A DNA stretch of 64,000 bases from Sphingomonas sp. 1F27F7B (GTDB lineage Bacteria; Pseudomonadota; Alphaproteobacteria; Sphingomonadales; Sphingomonadaceae): the NCBI RefSeq assembly GCF_005503355.1, contig NZ_SCMK01000013.1:62001-126000 (forward strand), read 5' to 3'. The notes beneath the pieces were generated by a model, which was given only the letters and a program-made list of their open reading frames with translations, had not been told where the DNA came from and did not search any database. Positions 53,454 through 62,466 of this stretch are shown here, one piece after another (position 1 is the stretch's first letter; every line of letters begins with the position of its first letter). A program made the position numbers and the translations under genes.

Positions 53454-54149
53454 CTAGGCCAGGAATTCGATCCAGGCGATCTTGCCGTCGCCATTGCGGT
53501 CGAGTTCCTGGAAAGGCGCAAGGTCGGGTTGCCTGCCGAGGAAGCCGAACAGGCTCCACGCCGCGGCATATTCCCTGGGCGTCAGGGTGTCGTCATGATC
53601 GGCATCCAGCAGATCGAAGCCCGCCCGGATCGACCGCAGCTGGTGCATCGCATATTCGGCGAAGCTGACCTTGCCGTCCCGATTGGCGTCGGCCTTGGCG
53701 AGGTCGAAATCGATTGCGGAAACGGCGAAGGGCCGGATGCCATGCGCGCTGGGCATCGCAGCGCGGCGCAACGGGAGCGCCATCACACGGTGTGGTCCGC
53801 ATTCTCTGCCTGGCAATGGCCGCCGCGGGCCGAACTCGTCGGGCGTGAGCAGTCCATCGCGATTGCGGTCCTGTGCGACGAAGCCCGGCCGGAAGTCCGG
53901 CGATGCCGATACTGCAAAGGGCATGACCAGCCCCAACGCCCCGATCATCGCCGCCGCAGCGACAGGGCGGAACCAGCGCCCTCGCACCGGCGCTTCCTGC
54001 GCTTCGCCTGCCAGCCGCGCCTCGACGAAGCCGCGCACCGCGTCGCTCGCCGTGCGCCCCTCGGCACGGCATTGCGTCATGAAAGCGCGCTTCACCGCAT
54101 GCGGCAACCGCACTTCGATCGTGTCGCTCTTCTTGGGAGGCCGGATCAT
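53454..54149 (-). CDS. ribbon-helix-helix / membrane helix / EF-hand fusion protein
   Basis: A 231-residue protein of unusual build. Residues 8-48 (DTIEVRLPHAVKRAFMTQCR then TASDAVRGFVEARL) match a ribbon-helix-helix DNA-binding fold. Residues 61-83 form one membrane helix (VAAAAMIGALGLVMPFAV). The outer part has EF-hand loops at 94-105 (DRNRDGLLTPDE), 154-165 (DANRDGKVSFAE), 182-193 (DADHDDTLTPRE, weaker at position 5) and 217-228 (DRNGDGKIAWIE). It could be a membrane-tethered regulator sensing periplasmic calcium, an inference. Its start overlaps the comEC stop by four bases, so it is translationally coupled to comEC. Confidence 0.78.
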   Translation of the reverse strand: MIRPPKKSDTIEVRLPHAVKRAFMTQCRAEGRTASDAVRGFVEARLAGEAQEAPVRGRWFRPVAAAAMIGALGLVMPFAVSASPDFRPGFVAQDRNRDGLLTPDEFGPRRPLPGRECGPHRVMALPLRRAAMPSAHGIRPFAVSAIDFDLAKADANRDGKVSFAEYAMHQLRSIRAGFDLLDADHDDTLTPREYAAAWSLFGFLGRQPDLAPFQELDRNGDGKIAWIEFLA

Positions 54150-56308
54150 GGCTGAAGAAGAACCCCGCGCCGGGCCGAAGGCCAGCGATTTCGTGTCCCG
54201 ACAACAGGATCCGCATCCGGCATACGCGATGGCTGCACCTTGGGCGGATCAATCCAGGGATGCCGGCCCGTGCCGCGCACCATCGTCACCCGGCCACCGG
54301 CAAAGGCAATCGCCACGCCCCCGGTCTTCGCCAGCGCCGGCCGGTCGAGCTTGAGCCAGCGTGGGGTGCAGCCGGCGGGCAGGCGCCGGTCGCTGATCAT
54401 CACGTCGACGCTGCGGCACAGCGCCGTGAGTTCGGCCCAGGGCAGCGCATAACCGCTCCGCGTCGCCGCCACCCGCCAGACGCGGCCCGCGGCCCGATGC
54501 TCGATCATGCAGAGATCGAGGCTGCACCGCGCGCCCGGCTGCTCGGCCAGCGCGACCGGCTCCGCGTCCGATCCACCCGTCTCGGTCAACATGTCACGTG
54601 TATAGTCACCGGCCCGGTCGCGCAGCAGCGCCATGCTGCCGTCGGTCATGCGGATTGCGAGATGCCGCCCGTCCCCGGTGACGATCAGGTCCGGCGCGGG
54701 CGTGGCGAGCATCCAGGCGAGGCCGGCCGCCAGCGGCATCGCGCCCGCCCAGCGCACACCGGTACGCCACAGGGCCAGCCACAGGCCGCCTGCCGCCATC
54801 AGCGCGAAGGCGCCGGACGGCATGGCCGGCAGCGCCGCAACCGCACCCGGTGCCGAAGCGGTGGTCCTGGCCAGCCAGAGCAACAGGTCCAGCGTCCGCG
54901 CAGTGAGCCACCAGGCAGGATCGCCGAGCCCGATCAGGTCCAGCAGCAGCGCCAGCGCCTCGAGCGGCATGATCACGAAAGTAGTGAGCGGGATGGCGAC
55001 GATGTTGGCAAGCGCGCCGTACAGCCCCGCCTGATGGAAGTGGAACAGCCCGATCGGCATCAGCGCCAGCTCGACCACCACGCCGGTAAGCAGCAGCGAG
55101 CCGGCGCCGCGCAGCAGCGCCGCGCCCCGCCCCTCCTCGCGCTTGCCGAACCAGCGATGCATGTACCGGCTCTCGTGCAGCGCGACGATCGCCGTCACCG
55201 CCGCGAAGCTCAGCTGGAAGCTCGCCCCCGCCAACGCCTCGGGCCAGAGCAGCAGCACGAGCATCGCCCCCGCGGCGACGAGCCGGAGCGTGATCGCCTC
55301 ACGCCCCAGGCTGAGCGCCAGCAGTACGAGCAGCGCCGCGACACAGGAGCGGATCGTCGGCACTTCGGCGCCGGTCAGCCAGGTATATCCGATCGCCGCC
55401 AGCGCACCCGCGCCGGCCGCGACCAGCGGCAGGCGCCAGCGCAGCGCCAGCGTCGGGCTCAGCGCGAGCAGCTTGAGCACCAGCAGCATCGCCGCGGCGG
55501 TCACCGCCGTCACGTGCAGCCCGCTCACCGACAACAGATGTGCGAGCCCCGAGCGCTGCATCGCCTCGACATCCTCCTCGGCGATCGCACCCTCGTCGCC
55601 CGTGGCGAGTGCGGAGGCGATGCCGCCGCCACTGCCCGGGATGCGCGACTGGATATGCGCCGAGAGCGCGGCGCGCAGATCCGCGCCCGAGGCCTCTTCG
55701 GCGGCGGCGAGCATCTCCACCGGCGCGAATCCCTTGCCCGTCGCTCCCAGGCCGTTGAACCAGGCGGTGCGGGCAAAATCATAGCCGCCGGGCACCGAAG
55801 CTTCGGCCGGCGGCATCAGCCGTGCCCGCAACCGCACCACCGCGCCCGGCGCCATGCCCTTGGGCAGGTCCTTCGCCGCCAGATTCACGCGCACCTGCGG
55901 CGGCAAGTCGCGCTGCCCGGGCTCCAGCGTCACCCGCATCAGCTCGCGCGCCGGCAGCGGTTCGATACGCACTACGCGACCGGTAATCTCCACCACCGCC
56001 GGGCGCGCCAGCACGGGCGCCGCCACATGCTCGGCCCGCCACCAGATCAGCGCGCATCCCACCGCGAGGAAAATCCCGCCGATCAGCAGCATCCGCCCCA
56101 GCCGCCCCGGCAGCGCCAGCCCGAGCAGCGCCGTGGCGGAACATGCCAGCAGGAAGCCGATCCAGCGCGGCGCATCGGGCAGCAGCAGCCAGGCGGCGAT
56201 TCCTCCGCCCAACGCCACGGGCAGCCAGAGCGGCAGTTGCGCGCGCTCCGCCTCGAGCCAGCGCTCGATTGCGTGGCCGGTCTGGCGGAATCGAGCCAAG
56301 CCCCCCAT
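54146..56308 (-). CDS. comEC: ComEC/Rec2-type DNA uptake channel protein
   Basis: About 720 residues. The N-terminal OB-like DUF4131 region (VVEITGRVVRIEPLP, LRARLMPPAEASVPGGYDFARTAWFNGLGATGKG) leads into the competence domain with SGLAHLLSVSGLHVTAV, a hallmark, and about 10 membrane helices. The C-terminal metallo-beta-lactamase-like domain (PDLIVTGDGRHLAIRMTDGS) lacks the HxHxDH metal motif, as in many alphaproteobacterial relatives. The start is uncertain: ATG 56308 has no ribosome site, but longer in-frame starts overlap the divergent gltX. Whether the strain takes up DNA is not shown. Confidence 0.87.
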   Translation of the reverse strand: MGGLARFRQTGHAIERWLEAERAQLPLWLPVALGGGIAAWLLLPDAPRWIGFLLACSATALLGLALPGRLGRMLLIGGIFLAVGCALIWWRAEHVAAPVLARPAVVEITGRVVRIEPLPARELMRVTLEPGQRDLPPQVRVNLAAKDLPKGMAPGAVVRLRARLMPPAEASVPGGYDFARTAWFNGLGATGKGFAPVEMLAAAEEASGADLRAALSAHIQSRIPGSGGGIASALATGDEGAIAEEDVEAMQRSGLAHLLSVSGLHVTAVTAAAMLLVLKLLALSPTLALRWRLPLVAAGAGALAAIGYTWLTGAEVPTIRSCVAALLVLLALSLGREAITLRLVAAGAMLVLLLWPEALAGASFQLSFAAVTAIVALHESRYMHRWFGKREEGRGAALLRGAGSLLLTGVVVELALMPIGLFHFHQAGLYGALANIVAIPLTTFVIMPLEALALLLDLIGLGDPAWWLTARTLDLLLWLARTTASAPGAVAALPAMPSGAFALMAAGGLWLALWRTGVRWAGAMPLAAGLAWMLATPAPDLIVTGDGRHLAIRMTDGSMALLRDRAGDYTRDMLTETGGSDAEPVALAEQPGARCSLDLCMIEHRAAGRVWRVAATRSGYALPWAELTALCRSVDVMISDRRLPAGCTPRWLKLDRPALAKTGGVAIAFAGGRVTMVRGTGRHPWIDPPKVQPSRMPDADPVVGTRNRWPSARRGVLLQP

Positions 56309-56327
56309 TTGAAGGGAGGAAAACCCC

Positions 56328-57830
56328 GTGCTAGGGGCGCCTACGGCGGCTGAATGGGCCATCGAAAATCTAGTCTGGGAGCAAGCGCGGTTGGGCGCAA
56401 CATCTGATACGGGTGCGAAACGGGTCGTCACGCGGTTCGCGCCGTCGCCTACGGGTTTCCTCCACATCGGCGGTGCGCGCACCGCGCTGTTCAACCTGCT
56501 GTTCGCCCGCCACCATGGCGGCACGTTCCTGCTGCGCATCGAGGATACCGATCGGGTGCGCTCGACCGAGCCCGCGATCGCAGCGATCCTCGACGGGATG
56601 CGCTGGCTCGGCCTCGATTGGGACGGCGACGAAGTCTATCAGTTCGCCCGCGCCGAGCGGCACGCCGAAGTCGCGCGCACGATGCTCGCCCATGGCCATG
56701 CCTATAAGTGCTTCGCCACCGCCGAGGAGCTGGAGGTGATGCGCGCCGAGCAGAAGGCGAACAAGCAGCCCCTGCGCTATGACGGCCGCTGGCGCGACCG
56801 CGACCCCGCCGAGGGCGGTAACGCGCCCTATGTCATCCGCCTGAAGGCGCCGCGCGAAGGCGCGGTGACGATCGAGGATCATGTCCAGGGCCCGGTCACC
56901 GTCAACAACGGCGAGCTGGACGATCTCGTCCTGCTCCGCTCGGACGGCACGCCGACTTACATGCTCGCGGTGGTGGTCGACGATCACGACATGGGCGTGA
57001 CGCACGTGATCCGCGGCGACGATCACCTGAACAACGCCTTCCGCCAGCTGCCGATCTATCGCGCCATGAACGCAATAGAGGGAGGCTGGGAAGAGCCCGA
57101 ATACGCGCACATCCCGCTGATCTTCAACCCCGACGGCACCAAGATGTCGAAGCGCAAGAACGCCGTCGCGGTCGACGAATATCGCGATCAGCTCGGCATC
57201 CTGCCCGAGGCGCTGTCCAACTATCTGCTCCGCCTCGGCTGGGGGCACGGCGACGACGAGATCATCAGCCGCGAACAGGCGATCGAATGGTTCGAGTTGT
57301 CCGGCGTCGGCAAGTCACCGTCCCGCTTCGACCTCAAGAAGCTCGAGAATCTCAACGGCCACTATATCCGCGCGTCGGACGATGATCGCCTCGCCGATCT
57401 GGTGGCCGCGCGAATCGGTTTCGAACTTTCGGAATCGCAGCGGGATCTTCTGCGCCGCAGCATGGCCGCGCTGAAGCCGCGCGCCGCGAATCTCCTCGAA
57501 TTGGCGGAAGGCGCGGGCTTCCTGTTTCGCACCCGCCCACTGGAATTGGACGACGGTGCCCAGGCTCTGCTAGAGGGCGACGCGCGGACGCTGCTGGTCC
57601 AGCTCCACGCCGCGCTTGACGGCGTGGAAAGCTGGGATACGGAAGCGCTCGAAGCGGCGGTACGCACCGTTGCGGAAGATGCGGGTGTCAAGCTCGGTGC
57701 GGCTGCGCAGCCCTTGCGCGCGGCGCTCACCGGGCGCCGGACATCCCCGGGCATCTTCGACGTCCTGGCTCTGCTGGGGCGCGAGGAGAGCCTGGCCCGT
57801 ATCGCTGATCAGATGACCGTGCCGGCCTGA
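56328..57830 (+). CDS. gltX: glutamyl-tRNA synthetase
   Basis: A 500-residue class Ic synthetase charging tRNA-Glu. The HIGH motif is in [19 protein letters not shown], the KMSKS motif is KMSKRKNAV, with [10 protein letters not shown] and [30 protein letters not shown] typical. GTG 56328 has AAGGGAGGAAA at good spacing and gives an N-terminal extension of about 30 residues before the catalytic start; a TTG at 56391 would be shorter. Divergent from comEC (about 19 bp between starts). 33 bases before gltA. Confidence 0.95.
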   Translation: MLGAPTAAEWAIENLVWEQARLGATSDTGAKRVVTRFAPSPTGFLHIGGARTALFNLLFARHHGGTFLLRIEDTDRVRSTEPAIAAILDGMRWLGLDWDGDEVYQFARAERHAEVARTMLAHGHAYKCFATAEELEVMRAEQKANKQPLRYDGRWRDRDPAEGGNAPYVIRLKAPREGAVTIEDHVQGPVTVNNGELDDLVLLRSDGTPTYMLAVVVDDHDMGVTHVIRGDDHLNNAFRQLPIYRAMNAIEGGWEEPEYAHIPLIFNPDGTKMSKRKNAVAVDEYRDQLGILPEALSNYLLRLGWGHGDDEIISREQAIEWFELSGVGKSPSRFDLKKLENLNGHYIRASDDDRLADLVAARIGFELSESQRDLLRRSMAALKPRAANLLELAEGAGFLFRTRPLELDDGAQALLEGDARTLLVQLHAALDGVESWDTEALEAAVRTVAEDAGVKLGAAAQPLRAALTGRRTSPGIFDVLALLGREESLARIADQMTVPA

Positions 57831-57863
57831 TCCCAGGTCCGGCCCAAATATAGGACGACGTTT

Positions 57864-59147
57864 ATGAGCGATACCGCGAAGCTGCAGGTTCCGGGGAAGG
57901 ACGTTGAGTATCCGGTCCTGTCGGGCAGCGTCGGACCGGACGTCATCGACATCCGCAAGCTCTATGGCCAGACCGGCATGTTCACCTACGACCCCGGCTT
58001 CACGTCGACCGCGTCGTGTGAATCGGGCCTGACCTATATCGACGGCGACGAAGGCGTGCTGCTCCATCGCGGCTACCCGATCGGCCAGCTCGCCGAGCAT
58101 TCGAGCTTCATGGAGGTCAGCTACCTCCTGCTGAACGGCGAGCTGCCCTCGCAGGCCGAGCTCGACAAGTTCAGCCACACGATCACTCGCCACACCATGC
58201 TGCACGAGCAGCTGGCGACCTTCTATCGCGGTTTCCGCCGCGACGCGCACCCGATGGCAGTGATGTGCGGCGTGGTCGGTGCGCTTTCGGCCTTCTATCA
58301 CGATTCGACCGACATCACTGATCCGCAGCAGCGGATGATCGCGTCGCACCGGCTGATCGCGAAGATGCCGACGATCGCGGCAATGGCCTACAAGTACAGC
58401 GTCGGCCAGCCGTTCCTCTATCCGCAGAACGACCTGAGCTACACCGGCAACTTCCTGCGCATGACCTTCGGCGTGCCGGCGGAGCCCTATGAAGTGAACC
58501 CGGTCGTCGAGAAGGCGCTGGATCGCATCTTCATCCTCCACGCCGATCACGAGCAGAACGCGTCGACCTCGACCGTGCGCCTGGCCGGTTCGTCGGGCGC
58601 CAATCCCTTCGCCTGCATCGCGGCGGGCATCGCCTGTCTGTGGGGCCCGGCGCATGGCGGCGCCAACGAAGCCGCTCTCAACATGCTGCGCGAAATCGGC
58701 CGTCCGGAGCGCATTCCCGAATATATCGCCCGCGCCAAGGACAAGAACGACCCGTTCCGCCTGATGGGCTTCGGCCACCGCGTCTACAAGAACTACGATC
58801 CGCGCGCGACCGTGATGCAGAAGACGGTGCGCGAAGTGTTCGATGCGCTCAAGGTCAGCGATCCGGTGTTCGAAGTGGCGCTGCAGCTTGAGGAAATGGC
58901 GCTCAACGACCCCTATTTCATCGAGAAGAAGCTGTTCCCGAACGTGGACTTCTATTCGGGCGTTATTCTCTCGGCGATCGGCTTCCCGACCACCATGTTC
59001 ACTGCGCTGTTCGCGCTGGCCCGCACCGTGGGCTGGGTGGCGCAGTGGAACGAGATGATCTCGGACCCCGAGCAGAAGATCGGCCGGCCGCGCCAGCTCT
59101 ACACCGGCCCGACCCAGCGCGATTACGTGCCGGTCGGCCAGCGCTGA
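57864..59147 (+). CDS. gltA: citrate synthase
   Basis: A 427-residue type II (hexameric) citrate synthase, entry enzyme of the TCA cycle. Catalytic region: [15 protein letters not shown] (His near residue 229), [18 protein letters not shown] (His near 264), and [14 protein letters not shown] (His/Arg near 305, Asp further on). The N-terminal region with [28 protein letters not shown] is typical of the Gram-negative NADH-inhibited type. A stem-loop follows the stop. Confidence 0.97.
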   Translation: MSDTAKLQVPGKDVEYPVLSGSVGPDVIDIRKLYGQTGMFTYDPGFTSTASCESGLTYIDGDEGVLLHRGYPIGQLAEHSSFMEVSYLLLNGELPSQAELDKFSHTITRHTMLHEQLATFYRGFRRDAHPMAVMCGVVGALSAFYHDSTDITDPQQRMIASHRLIAKMPTIAAMAYKYSVGQPFLYPQNDLSYTGNFLRMTFGVPAEPYEVNPVVEKALDRIFILHADHEQNASTSTVRLAGSSGANPFACIAAGIACLWGPAHGGANEAALNMLREIGRPERIPEYIARAKDKNDPFRLMGFGHRVYKNYDPRATVMQKTVREVFDALKVSDPVFEVALQLEEMALNDPYFIEKKLFPNVDFYSGVILSAIGFPTTMFTALFALARTVGWVAQWNEMISDPEQKIGRPRQLYTGPTQRDYVPVGQR

Positions 59148-59169
59148 ACTCCCTGCCCTGCTATCCAGT

Positions 59170-59209
59170 CGAAATCGCCGTCTCCGCCTTCGCGGGGGCG
59201 GCGATTTCG
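59170..59209 (+). terminator. stem-loop after gltA
   Basis: A perfect 10-bp outer stem (59170-59179 with 59200-59209) extends inward by a G-C pair; inner bases can pair further in a GC-rich arm. It starts 22 bases after the gltA stop and is followed by GTTAAT rather than a long T-run. Confidence 0.65.
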
Positions 59210-59247
59210 GTTAATGCTCCCCTGACCTTCTCCAGGGAGCCGTCCGA

Positions 59248-59496
59248 ATGCGCCAGAATATCCTGATCTTCGCCGGCATCCTCGGCTTCGTCGCGGGCGT
59301 GGTGTTCATGCTTCAGGGGCTCGGCATTCTCCATCTGCCCGCCTCCAGCCCGATGATCGGCAGCCAGACCTGGGCGATCCGCGGCGGCGTCATCGCGCTG
59401 CTGAGCGCGATCCTGGTCGGCGGCGTCCGCCTCGTCCCCACCGGAGCCGAGCGCAGGGCGGCCCGCCTGGCCGAGCGCGAGGAACGCCAACCTTAA
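59248..59496 (+). CDS. small two-helix membrane protein
   Basis: An 82-residue protein with two hydrophobic segments (about residues 5-26 and 42-62) and a basic, Glu/Arg-rich C-terminal tail (ERRAARLAEREERQP). CAGGGAGC precedes the ATG. Small proteins of this plan with a GFVAGVVFMLQGLGIL first helix are common in sphingomonads; function unknown. It lies after gltA but behind its hairpin. Confidence 0.65.
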   Translation: MRQNILIFAGILGFVAGVVFMLQGLGILHLPASSPMIGSQTWAIRGGVIALLSAILVGGVRLVPTGAERRAARLAEREERQP

Positions 59497-59583
59497 CCGC
59501 AGCATACCAACGGGTTCAGCAAAGCGACTCAATCGCTTCTCTATCGTTCTGCCCATGCGGGAAGAGAGGAATGGAGAAGCGAA

Positions 59584-59886
59584 ATGTATCTTGCCAAGCT
59601 GATTGCCGCGGCCGCGCTCGCCACTGTCGGCGTCGCGAGCGCCGCTACGCCGGCCGCTGCCGCCCCGGTGCCCACCACCAGCGTGATCGCGCTGGCCGCC
59701 GCCGCGCCGGCGGCGCAGGACTGGCGCTATCGGGATCGTGACCGCCGTCATTGGAATCGCGATCGCCGCCATTGGGATCGTGGCCGCCATCGCGGCTGGG
59801 ACCGCGGCCGCTATCATCGTGGTAATCGCTATTGCCGCACCGAATGGCGCCATCATCGCCGCGTGCAGGTCTGCTATCGCCGCTGA
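59584..59886 (+). CDS. secreted Arg/His/Trp-rich repeat protein
   Basis: A 100-residue protein. Signal peptide to about residue 27 (TPAAAAP). The mature part is strongly basic, with repeated RRHW, RDRRHWNRDRRHWDRGRHRG-like units (residues 48-75) and two cysteines near the end (YCRTEW, VCYRR). Similar Arg/His/Trp-rich secreted proteins occur widely in sphingomonads; role unknown, possibly envelope- or nucleic-acid-binding. GGAATGGAGAAGCGAA lies before the ATG. Confidence 0.65.
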   Translation: MYLAKLIAAAALATVGVASAATPAAAAPVPTTSVIALAAAAPAAQDWRYRDRDRRHWNRDRRHWDRGRHRGWDRGRYHRGNRYCRTEWRHHRRVQVCYRR

Positions 59887-59935
59887 GGCAGCCTGAGGAG
59901 GCCGCTGGGGCGTCCGCCGGGTTCCGGCGGGCGCC

Positions 59936-61333
59936 CTATTGCCGGATCGGCAGGCTGAACACGAAGCGGGCGCCCTGCCCCGGCGCGCTGTCCACCACCA
60001 GGTCGCCGCCCATTGCCCGGGCGAGGCGGCGAGCGATGTAGAGGCCCAGCCCCGATCCGCCCGGTTCATTGGGATCGACCCGGCCGAACTTCTCGAAGAT
60101 CTTCTCCTGATCGGCATGGGCTATGCCCTTACCCTGATCGGCGACGATCACATGGCCGCGCGCCTCGTCGCGCTCCAGCCGGATCCACACCATCGCGCCC
60201 GCGGGCGAATAGCGCACGGCGTTGCCGATCAGGTTGACCAGCACCTGGAGCCCGCGGCGGAACTCGCCATGTACCGGAATGCTCTCGTCCATCGCCGGCC
60301 GGTCGATCCGCACCTCGGCCTGGGCCGCACGCACCGCCAGCAGGCCGGCGGCGCGGCGCGCGACATCCGCCAGGTCGATCTCCTCGTCCGCCGTGCCGAA
60401 ATCATCGCGCTCGATCGCCTGCAGGTCCACCAGATCGTCGACCAGCCCGAGCAGGTGCCGCCCGGCATTGGCGATGTCGCTCGCATATTCCGCATAGTCG
60501 GGCTTGAGCGGCCCCTCGGTCTGCGCGCTGATCGAATCGGCATTGGCGATGATCTTGCCGAGCGGCCCGCGCAGCGCGCGGTCGAGCCGCTGGCTGAACG
60601 AATCGGGGAAGCCGCCAAAGGGCACCGCGGCGGCGGGCACCGGCGCGTCCACCTTGGGCGCGACCGGCAACGCCTGGTCCAGCATGTGCGCCGCCCCCAC
60701 GAACCCGGCGAAGCGGCCGCCCGGATCCGTGCGCGGCGTGGCGGCCAGGCGCACCATCCGGCCGGTGCCGCGCAATTCGGCCTTCTGCCCGTCGAATCGC
60801 CCCTGGGCCGCGACCGCCGAAAGGATCGGCAATTCGCCAGCCTCGTCCTGTTCGAGCCGGAACAGCCGCGTCAATGGCTGGCCGAGCATCATCGAGCTGT
60901 CGAACCCGTAGCGCGCGCCTGCCTCGATCGAGAGGAAGGTGATGCGCAGCGACGCGTCGGTTTCCCAAAGCCAGTCGGCAGCCGAGCGAAAGAAATCGCC
61001 GTCGCGTTCGGGCTCGCTCGCCGGCGCGCGCCAGCCCGGCCGCAGCCGCCAGCCGCTGACCTCGAGGCGCACGCCGCCCTGCTCGGGCTCGGCACGGACC
61101 CACAATTCCAGATCGTCCTCGCCGTCGGCGGCGATGACGTTGCGCGAAATGGCGATGCCCAGGCGCTGCGAGAGCCTGGCAAGGGTGGCGATCTGGGGCA
61201 CGGCGAGCGGGGTGCCGATGGTGCCGCCGGCTCGCATGTTGAGCTCGAACAGCCGGGCCTCGGCATCGATCAGCCGCCCTTCGGCGTCGAGCCGGGCGAT
61301 CGACAGCGGCAGGTTCGGGTCGATGACGTTCAT
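59936..61333 (-). CDS. PAS histidine-kinase-like protein lacking the phosphoacceptor His
   Basis: A 465-residue cytoplasmic protein. A PAS-type sensor (about residues 100-220, DFFRSAADWLWETDASLRITFLSIEAG) is followed by a dimerisation helix. In place of the usual SHELRTPL H-box it reads DRALRGPLGKII, so Arg sits where the phosphorylated His should be. The ATP-binding domain is intact: N box NLIGNAVRYSPAG, G1 VADQGKGIAHADQ, G2 GGSGLGLYIARRLARAMGG. It may bind ATP without autophosphorylation, a scaffold or allosteric role. GGGAGGGG precedes the ATG. Coupled to the DUF2336 gene upstream by a 4-base overlap. Confidence 0.85.
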   Translation of the reverse strand: MNVIDPNLPLSIARLDAEGRLIDAEARLFELNMRAGGTIGTPLAVPQIATLARLSQRLGIAISRNVIAADGEDDLELWVRAEPEQGGVRLEVSGWRLRPGWRAPASEPERDGDFFRSAADWLWETDASLRITFLSIEAGARYGFDSSMMLGQPLTRLFRLEQDEAGELPILSAVAAQGRFDGQKAELRGTGRMVRLAATPRTDPGGRFAGFVGAAHMLDQALPVAPKVDAPVPAAAVPFGGFPDSFSQRLDRALRGPLGKIIANADSISAQTEGPLKPDYAEYASDIANAGRHLLGLVDDLVDLQAIERDDFGTADEEIDLADVARRAAGLLAVRAAQAEVRIDRPAMDESIPVHGEFRRGLQVLVNLIGNAVRYSPAGAMVWIRLERDEARGHVIVADQGKGIAHADQEKIFEKFGRVDPNEPGGSGLGLYIARRLARAMGGDLVVDSAPGQGARFVFSLPIRQ

Positions 61334-62430
61334 TTCGCCCCTCCCCGCTGCAAGGCGATCCGCGCCGCGCGATAATCCGGATCGAGCCGGAGCGGCGCCA
61401 GCGCGGCGCGTGCATCGGCAGGGGCGATCGCGGCAATGGTGTCGAGCGTGTCGGCGAATTTCTCCAGGTCGCGCCGCGGATCCGCCTCGCTCAGCGCATA
61501 GCCGATCTGAGCGACGCCTTCGCGGCCGATCTCGAGCGCGCGCAGCGCCAGCCAAAGCCGTTCGGCAGCGGGGTCGAGCACAAGATCGCGGGCCAGCGCA
61601 TAGGGAACGCCCAGCGCATGGGCGAGCAGCGCGATGAACAGCACGATGCGCCGGTCGCCCAGCGATTCGACGAGCATGCCCGAAAGCTCGCCCGGCTGGG
61701 CGTCGATCGCTGCGGCGAAACGCATCGCCGCCGCCTCGAGCCGGTCGCCTTCGTCATAGGCGGCGAGGCTGCGCTGCGCCGCTTCGCAAAGCGCGCGATC
61801 GAGCGCCTCGTTGATGCCCTCCACGCCTTCGCGCAGCGCCGCCGCAGTCCACCACACCAGCTTGTGGTGCAACTCGGCGGGAAGCTCGGTCTGGAATTGT
61901 CCCACTTCGGGACTCGTCCTGCGACGACTTTCGGCGATCAGCACCGCCATGGCGCTGGCGGCGACCACCCGATCGGGGTGCTGGACGAATCGGTTGATCA
62001 GGCTGGGCCGTTCGGGATCGTCCGGGGCGCTCATCGGCAGCGCGGTGCCCAGCATCTCCTGGCGCACCCTGGCGATCAGCTCGGCCATCAGTTCGCCGTC
62101 ACGCAACAGGCCGGAGGACCATAGGCGCGCAAGCACGGCGGTATCCGGCTCGATGAGCGCGCCAACTAGCTCCGCTTCGCCGCGCCCGGTGAGCAGGCGC
62201 ACCGCATGCTCGCGAATCTCGCCTTCCACGGTCTCCACGAGCCCATGGACCAGCGCGGCCAGGCCTGCGCGGCTGTGCTCGTCGAGCCGTGCTTCCTCGG
62301 GCAGAAAGAAATCCTCGACCGCGATCATCAGCCCCCTATAGGCGCGCAGCTCCGCAGCCGCCGCACGTGCGAGCAGCTCCCGGGCGCCAACGGCCAAGCC
62401 ATCGCGCATGTCGACGGGATTATCCGACAT
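61330..62430 (-). CDS. DUF2336 domain protein
   Basis: A 366-residue all-helical protein of the DUF2336 family, found only in alphaproteobacteria and often beside signalling genes. HEAT-like helical repeats run along its length (LIEPDTAVLARLWSSGLLRDGELMAELI, RFVQHPDRVVAASAMAVLI, LAHALGVPYALARDLVLDP). No catalytic motif. Translationally coupled (ATGA overlap) to the His-less kinase, so the two proteins probably work together; nature of the signal is unknown. The ATG at 62430 is preferred to a TTG nine bases upstream. Confidence 0.82.
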   Translation of the reverse strand: MSDNPVDMRDGLAVGARELLARAAAAELRAYRGLMIAVEDFFLPEEARLDEHSRAGLAALVHGLVETVEGEIREHAVRLLTGRGEAELVGALIEPDTAVLARLWSSGLLRDGELMAELIARVRQEMLGTALPMSAPDDPERPSLINRFVQHPDRVVAASAMAVLIAESRRRTSPEVGQFQTELPAELHHKLVWWTAAALREGVEGINEALDRALCEAAQRSLAAYDEGDRLEAAAMRFAAAIDAQPGELSGMLVESLGDRRIVLFIALLAHALGVPYALARDLVLDPAAERLWLALRALEIGREGVAQIGYALSEADPRRDLEKFADTLDTIAAIAPADARAALAPLRLDPDYRAARIALQRGGAK

Positions 62431-62466
62431 CGACCTCAAGCTAGCGGAAATGTCCTTAAGACGAGA

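Noticed and set aside
56308..56539. Longer comEC N-terminus starting at 56539 or 56362
   Set aside because: It would overlap the ribosome site and start of the divergent gltX, and the extra residues are not membrane or OB-like.
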